A stretch of 64,000 nucleotides of DNA from an uncultured bacterium (GTDB lineage Bacteria; Cyanobacteriota; Vampirovibrionia; Gastranaerophilales; Gastranaerophilaceae). This document shows, piece by piece, positions 59,345 through 64,000 of this stretch. The notes below the pieces were generated by a model. It saw only the letters and a program-made list of their open reading frames with translations, searched no databases and had not been told where the DNA came from. The stretch lies in the NCBI GenBank assembly GCA_949296425.1, contig CASFPN010000045.1, forward strand, positions 1 to 64,000, given 5' to 3'. The number at the start of each line of letters is the position of its first letter. The first letter of the stretch is position 1. The translations under genes and the position numbers were made by a program.

Positions 59345-60448
59345 TTATGATTTTGCAGCCTGTTTTTTTAATACATAATCGCTTACCGGTTTTTCTACAC
59401 AGTGGTAAGTTAATACCCCGAGAAATAGTATTGCTGACAATCCTGCTGTAATATTCAATGCCGGATGGGCAAAAACGAACTCCATCCGGTTTTGCCAGAC
59501 AGTTCCGGCTAAAACATCAATAATTATATAATGTGTCATATAAATTGAATATGTATATTTACCTAAAAATACATTAAAGTCATTATTAAGAGCTTTTGAT
59601 ATAAGCCCTTTATTTATCAGAAATAAAATGATGATAGCCGCGAAAAATATTATAAATATTATTTGATTGTGGAAACGTAATTTGTGGAAAATTAAATTTT
59701 TAATGATAAAAAATAAACATCCGCATTCTAAAATGGTAACGATAATTGTATTTTTTACAGATAATTTAATATTTTTTATTGTATTTGCATTTTTTTTATA
59801 CCATTCACCAATGAAATATCCTACACCGATTCCGCCCAGTGCTCTTAATATCCCTACATTAAAAACATAGCAAAAAGTTTTGAGGTGATTGCAAATATAT
59901 CCATTAAATGCGTGAAGTAAAAATACATATGAAAAATAAATTAATAATGCAATTGTAAGATTGACTATTTTTTTATCAAAATGTTTCAGCAGGTAGAAAT
60001 ACAAAATTAACACCCACAGCATTGCAGAGACATACCAGAATATATTTATATTACTTGAGCTTAAAGCAATGCCGTTACCGTTTAATGCTAAAAAAGTAAT
60101 AATATTGCTTAATAACGAAAATTTAACAGCTCCTGTGAATGAAATAATGAAATATAAAAATATACACCAGATAAGCACTGGCCAGAGTCTTAAAACTTTC
60201 TTTTTTACAAAATCAAAAAGGGATGGCATTTTCGGTGCTGGTGCAATTTTTAGTGCAAAAAACAGCCCTGACAGTATGAAAAATAAATCAACAGCTTTAT
60301 TGCCGTTAGCCAGATTATGCCCGGTCAGCAAATAATTACAGTTCCATGCTAACGGAAACTTCGAACTTAAATATCCCAAAAAATGCATTAATACTATGGA
60401 TATACATCCTATAGCTCTCAAAAATTCTATATTTTTTAATTTTTCCAT
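59345..60448 (-). CDS. Acyltransferase family 3 membrane protein
   Basis: The 367-residue protein has about ten membrane helices and the family's N-terminal motif LKNIEFLRAIGCISIVLMHF with the catalytic His, then LFFILSGLFFAL and later GKYTYSIYMTHYIIIDVL. Such enzymes O-acetylate sugars of lipopolysaccharide, capsule or peptidoglycan from a cytoplasmic donor. It is upstream of the GT2 pair (133-bp gap) on the same strand and fits a glycan-modification locus. Confidence 0.92.
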   Translation of the reverse strand: MEKLKNIEFLRAIGCISIVLMHFLGYLSSKFPLAWNCNYLLTGHNLANGNKAVDLFFILSGLFFALKIAPAPKMPSLFDFVKKKVLRLWPVLIWCIFLYFIISFTGAVKFSLLSNIITFLALNGNGIALSSSNINIFWYVSAMLWVLILYFYLLKHFDKKIVNLTIALLIYFSYVFLLHAFNGYICNHLKTFCYVFNVGILRALGGIGVGYFIGEWYKKNANTIKNIKLSVKNTIIVTILECGCLFFIIKNLIFHKLRFHNQIIFIIFFAAIIILFLINKGLISKALNNDFNVFLGKYTYSIYMTHYIIIDVLAGTVWQNRMEFVFAHPALNITAGLSAILFLGVLTYHCVEKPVSDYVLKKQAAKS

Positions 60449-60466
60449 ACTACCCCGTTAAAAAAC

Positions 60467-60503
60467 AACATTCCGTTTTAAGTATTACATGAAACGGAAT
60501 GTT
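60467..60503 (-). terminator. Terminator of the alpha/beta hydrolase gene
   Basis: AACATTCCGTTT (60467-60478) and AAACGGAATGTT (60492-60503) form a 12-bp stem; read leftward a TTTTTT run follows. It separates the hydrolase gene from the acyltransferase gene. Confidence 0.85.
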
Positions 60504-60528
60504 TGTAAATTTAGCAGATTTTATATTT

Positions 60529-61419
60529 TTATTTGGTAATAAATTTATTTTTAAAATGTATAAGAAATGTTTCCGTACATTCAAGTATTGTGGAAGCGTA
60601 TTCATTGTGTTTGTTATAGAAAATATGGGAAGCATCAGGAACTACAATTACATTATTGTTTTCGGGATATTTGCAGTATGAATTTATTTTTTCTATAAAC
60701 CCCTTCGGATTTCCGTCTGCCATACTGTCTTTGCCGCCGATTACAAATGAACCGTTGATTTTTATTGACGCAAGCGAATTTGTTGTGCCATCTCCGCTGA
60801 TTACAGGACAATTTTTAAGATGGTATGCATTGTAAAAATTCAAAACAGTTTGGGCAGACATCGGGGAAAATCCGCCGAACACGTAAGGTACAATCTCTTT
60901 GTTTCTGCCTTCTGCAACAAACTGTTTAGCTGCTTCAAGACATTTATCAAGATTTGGCATAACTTTCCACCAGTACCCTAAATCTACAGGAGATGTTACA
61001 ATAAAATAATCTACAAAATTGTCAGGAGTGTTGCCGAGGTAATCAATAATTTTATTTGAACCAAGTGAATGTCCGGCAAGAATAATATTTTTAAATCCGA
61101 GACTTTTTGCGTATTTTACATAAGCTTCAACATCTTCATATACGAGGTTAAAATCGTCAAATACAACGCCTGTGTAAACCTGTTTATGATTTTTCAGGTC
61201 AGAATATGCAATCATAGAAAAAGCATCCATTGCATGACCGGCGATAAAAGCGATGTTATTTGCGCTTAACAAATCTCCGGTTGCGGGAAGCAAGTCATTT
61301 TGAAATACGTTGCTGCATATTCCGCTCATCATGATAACAACGGAGTCCATTGTGTTATCGCCCCACATTGCGCCTTTTAATTCTAACCCGCGCGGGGTGT
61401 TTACTCTGATTATTTCCAT
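60529..61419 (-). CDS. Alpha/beta-fold hydrolase
   Basis: The 296-residue protein has the nucleophile elbow LAGHSLGSNKIIDYLG, an oxyanion-side motif VVIMMSGICSNVFQND, and the catalytic His likely in VPDASHIFYN at the C-terminus. It resembles DUF1749-type esterases. I start at ATG 61419, preceded by AAGGACAAAAATAAA; the frame extends 19 codons further and overlaps the alcohol dehydrogenase gene. Substrate unknown. Confidence 0.85.
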   Translation of the reverse strand: MEIIRVNTPRGLELKGAMWGDNTMDSVVIMMSGICSNVFQNDLLPATGDLLSANNIAFIAGHAMDAFSMIAYSDLKNHKQVYTGVVFDDFNLVYEDVEAYVKYAKSLGFKNIILAGHSLGSNKIIDYLGNTPDNFVDYFIVTSPVDLGYWWKVMPNLDKCLEAAKQFVAEGRNKEIVPYVFGGFSPMSAQTVLNFYNAYHLKNCPVISGDGTTNSLASIKINGSFVIGGKDSMADGNPKGFIEKINSYCKYPENNNVIVVPDASHIFYNKHNEYASTILECTETFLIHFKNKFITK

Positions 61420-61432
61420 TTTATTTTTGTCC

Positions 61433-62602
61433 TTACTTATATGATTTTTCGAAAATCCCGGCACAATCCTTATCATTCAGTTCGCATGGATTTGCGAGGA
61501 ACAAACCGCCCATAGTTTCTCTTGCATTGACTGCAAGTTTCATAAATTCGTCGGGCGTAATTCCGTAATCAGACATTTTCAAATTATCAACTCCGCAGGC
61601 TTTTTGAAGGTTAACAAGCGCTGTTATAAAATCTTCCGCCTTATCTGCATCTTTAATGCCCATAGCACGTGCCATTTTAATAAACTGTCCATCACAAGCG
61701 TGTTTTTCAACAAAAAATTCATTAAACGCTTTTGAAATCATAATCAAACCTGCACCGTGAGGAAGGTTGTGATGAAAAGCGCTCATTGCATGTTCCATTG
61801 AATGCTGTGCTGTTGTACTTGTAAGAACCATTATAAGTCCTGCCATTGTGCTTGCAAATGCAACATGTTCTCTTGCCTCTAAATCATTCCCGTCTTTTAC
61901 AGCTTTTGGCAGGTATTCGGCAATGTTTTTAATTGCAGTTAAACACATCATTTCACTCATAGGGTTGACAAACTTGCTAATGCAGGCTTCAGTACAATGG
62001 AATAAAGCATCAAATCCCTGATAAGCTGTATACTTCGGCGGAATTGATTTCATTAATTCCGGATCAACAATTGCCAGTTTTGGAAATAATGCATCCATAC
62101 CAAATCCTATCTTTTCGTTTGTTTCAAGATTTGATATAACACCCCACGGATCTACTTCTGAACCTGTTCCTGATGTAGTTGCAATTGTTACAATCGGCAG
62201 CGGGGTATTTTTCATCGGCTGCGCTTTGCCTGTGCCGCCGACAACGTAATCCCATAAGTCTCCGGGATTTGTAGCCATAAATGCAATTGCTTTTGATGCA
62301 TCAAGTACGCTTCCTCCGCCTAATGCAACTATAAAATCACAATTATTTTCTTTTGAAAATGCTGCTGCTTCCATTACAGTATTTTTTAGCGGGTTTGCTT
62401 GAATTTTATTAAAAATAACATATTCAACATTTGCAAGTTCCAGTTCTTTTTTTACCCTGTCCAATGAGCCGTTTGTAATTGTTGATTTTCCGCATGAAAT
62501 CAGCAATAATGCTTTTTTACCCGGCATTACCTGTTTATGAAGTTCGTTCAGTTTGCCTGAACCGAATATTAATTTTGTGGGTGTGTACATTAAAATTTCC
62601 AT
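61433..62602 (-). CDS. Iron-containing alcohol dehydrogenase
   Basis: The 389-residue group III dehydrogenase shows the NAD motif ALGGGSVLDASKAIAFMA, TIATTSGTGSEVDPWGVI and iron ligands in ALFHCTEACIS, HSMEHAMSAFHHNLPHGAGL. It probably reduces aldehydes such as butanal to alcohols (BDH/YqhD-like) in fermentation. GGAGGTAAATT precedes ATG. It is divergent from a LysR regulator, a usual control pair, and upstream of the alpha/beta hydrolase. Confidence 0.94.
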   Translation of the reverse strand: MEILMYTPTKLIFGSGKLNELHKQVMPGKKALLLISCGKSTITNGSLDRVKKELELANVEYVIFNKIQANPLKNTVMEAAAFSKENNCDFIVALGGGSVLDASKAIAFMATNPGDLWDYVVGGTGKAQPMKNTPLPIVTIATTSGTGSEVDPWGVISNLETNEKIGFGMDALFPKLAIVDPELMKSIPPKYTAYQGFDALFHCTEACISKFVNPMSEMMCLTAIKNIAEYLPKAVKDGNDLEAREHVAFASTMAGLIMVLTSTTAQHSMEHAMSAFHHNLPHGAGLIMISKAFNEFFVEKHACDGQFIKMARAMGIKDADKAEDFITALVNLQKACGVDNLKMSDYGITPDEFMKLAVNARETMGGLFLANPCELNDKDCAGIFEKSYK

Positions 62603-62675
62603 AATTTACCTCCTTTTTTTATTATTTACTAATTTTTCAAAATAGCAAATACTTATATTACATAGTTAAAAATAC

Positions 62676-62704
62676 TTGACAGGCATAATATAAATATATT
62701 ATTA
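62676..62704 (+). promoter_or_regulatory. Promoter of the LysR gene
   Basis: TTGACA (62676-62681) is followed after 17 bp by TTATTA (62699-62704; TATTAT two bases earlier is also possible). The start codon at 62712 lies only about eight bases later, so the transcript may be leaderless or nearly so. Confidence 0.5.
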
Positions 62705-62711
62705 TCTGTGT

Positions 62712-63614
62712 ATGGAGTTCAGGGTTTTAAGATATTTTTTAGCAGTCGCAAGAGAAGCAAGTATTACAGGAGCTGCGAATTCTCTGCATTTGACTCAGCC
62801 AACTCTTTCACGTCAGCTTCAGGAATTGGAAAAAGAACTGGGGCAGAAACTTTTAATACGCGGGAAATCCAAAGTTACTTTGACGCCTGAAGGTATGATG
62901 CTCAAAAAACGCGCCGAAGAAATTGTTGATATGGTTGAAAAAACAGAAGCTGAATTTAAGTCAATTAACGAAATCATTGGCGGAGATATTTATATAGGAT
63001 GCGGCGAAACCGAGGCAATGAAATACGTTACACAAGTTATGAAAGAACTTCAGGATGAATGCCCTGACGTAAAATTTCATATTTACAGCGGCAATGCAGA
63101 AGATGTAACCGAAAAACTTGATAAAGGGCTTCTTGATTTTGGTATACTTATTCAACCAATTGATTTATCTAAATATGATAATATAACACTTCCTTATAAA
63201 GATGTGTGGGGTGTTGTAATGCGTAATGACAGCCCTTTAGCATTAAAAGATGTTGTAACGATTGATGATATAAAAAGCAGACCTATTATTGCCTCCCGTC
63301 AGATGTCCAGAAAATATTCGGCAGCCAGCGGTTTTCTTGATTGGTTTGGCGATGAATTTGAAGAGCTCGATATAGTTGCAACATACAATCTTATTTATAA
63401 TGCTGCAATAATGGTACAGGAAGGTATCGGGTATGCTGTAACCCTTGATAAACTTGTGAATACTTCAGGTAATACAAATCTTTGTTTTCGTCCGCTATCT
63501 CCAAAGCTTGAATCCGGTCTTGATATTGTGTGGAAAAAATATCAGGTGTTTTCTCCGGCAGCAAAAATTTTTTTAGGCAAAATATACAAAAAATTCGCTG
63601 CTAAATATTTTTGA
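62712..63614 (+). CDS. LysR-family transcriptional regulator
   Basis: The 300-residue protein has the LysR helix-turn-helix (MEFRVLRYFLAVAREASITG, then AANSLHLTQPTLSRQLQELE) and the periplasmic-binding-like effector domain (GGDIYIGCGETEAMKYVTQV). It probably regulates the divergent iron-containing alcohol dehydrogenase gene. No Shine-Dalgarno sequence lies before the ATG. Confidence 0.95.
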   Translation: MEFRVLRYFLAVAREASITGAANSLHLTQPTLSRQLQELEKELGQKLLIRGKSKVTLTPEGMMLKKRAEEIVDMVEKTEAEFKSINEIIGGDIYIGCGETEAMKYVTQVMKELQDECPDVKFHIYSGNAEDVTEKLDKGLLDFGILIQPIDLSKYDNITLPYKDVWGVVMRNDSPLALKDVVTIDDIKSRPIIASRQMSRKYSAASGFLDWFGDEFEELDIVATYNLIYNAAIMVQEGIGYAVTLDKLVNTSGNTNLCFRPLSPKLESGLDIVWKKYQVFSPAAKIFLGKIYKKFAAKYF

Positions 63615-63652
63615 AGATAAAAATTTGAGTTTTGACGGCATTCTTATAAAAA

Positions 63653-64000
63653 TTATATATTTTTCCCGAGATTGTAAGCATCCTGCAGTGATTGAGGATA
63701 AGAATTTATTTCAGCGGGGTCATTTACCGTTGCACAGGTATAGCCGCAGAATTTTACATTATTAAAGCAGTCAATCCAGCCTTGTATTCCGTTAATTACC
63801 CTTTTGACAGCTTCTTCTCCCGTGTCAGCGGAAGCTGTTATGAGGTAAACTTCTTTGAATTTATAGTCACTGACAAACAACGGATTTGCTCTGTCTATAA
63901 TAGTTTTCATCTGTCCGCTCATCTCGTAATAATAAACAGGTGTTGCCCACACAACAACATCTGCATTTTTGATTTTTTCTGTGATTGCATTTGCATCATC
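63653..64000 (-). CDS. Partial flavodoxin-fold NAD(P)H-dependent FMN reductase
   Basis: The frame is open to the right edge, so the N-terminus lies outside the window. The visible C-terminal 115 residues contain NADVVVWATPVYYYEMSGQMK, the flavin loop, and KTIIDRANPLFV, as in NADPH-dependent FMN reductases. Internal GTG and ATG codons are not starts, because homology-like sequence continues upstream. It converges with the LysR gene. Confidence 0.85.
   Translation of the reverse strand, partial: DDANAITEKIKNADVVVWATPVYYYEMSGQMKTIIDRANPLFVSDYKFKEVYLITASADTGEEAVKRVINGIQGWIDCFNNVKFCGYTCATVNDPAEINSYPQSLQDAYNLGKNI

Overview
The window is AT-rich bacterial chromosome, read by the standard code, with almost no spare DNA. 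I see no rRNA, tRNA, insertion sequence, prophage or CRISPR array. The cell should be a diderm: there are Kdo genes (kdsD, kdsC), a TolC-type outer-membrane channel, a large AsmA-like protein and an undecaprenyl-pyrophosphate phosphatase. It also has MurT, twin YtxH proteins and several type IV prepilin-like proteins of the FTLAEV(L/M) kind. This mix is what I would expect of a gut Melainabacteria / Vampirovibrionia (Gastranaerophilales-like) genome. That placement is inference from gene content, not a computed phylogeny.

Layout. 0-7.5 kb: serine dehydratase (sdaAB-sdaAA), coaX, rex, small lineage-type proteins, a tandem palindromic repeat, pdxJ and murT. 7.5-12.3 kb: small membrane/stress-type proteins (two YtxH, one DUF948-like), a repeat protein, an RluA-family synthase and a divergent lspA. 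12.3-21.5 kb: leuS, a broken prepilin gene, then a murC-murB-ddl-ftsQ-nadE cluster. 21.5-28.5 kb: two prepilin-like genes, each divergent from its own XRE regulator, with a metallo-hydrolase, rpmI-rplT, a YajQ protein and panD. 28.6-34 kb: a tightly coupled three-gene operon of two related membrane proteins and a GH13 enzyme. 34-37 kb: uppP, queD, kdsC, kdsD. 37-46 kb: an ADP-ribosyltransferase-fold protein, an ion transporter, a poly-G-interrupted prepilin, and an EmrB/EmrA/MarR/TolC efflux locus. 46-56 kb: radical SAM protein, GH77-like membrane protein, flavoprotein, heavy-metal ATPase with ArsR repressor, WG-repeat protein, AsmA-like protein. 56-64 kb: surface-glycan genes (acetyltransferases, two GT2 enzymes, SGNH hydrolase), an alcohol dehydrogenase divergent from a LysR regulator, and a partial flavoprotein.

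The most notable material: (a) prepilin-like genes with 9-10 nt G/C tracts in the leader, one of which (39672-40732) becomes a complete gene if one G is added, so it looks like an on/off contingency locus or a homopolymer error; (b) a prepilin fused to a YadA-type beta-roll head and a C-terminal endosialidase-type chaperone domain (25551-27689); (c) the membrane-protein/GH13 operon at 28641-33977; (d) dispersed palindromic repeats, two of them inside reading frames (leuS and the adhesin-like gene); (e) enzymes with altered catalytic residues (NadE glutaminase domain, LspA, ADP-ribosyltransferase-like protein).
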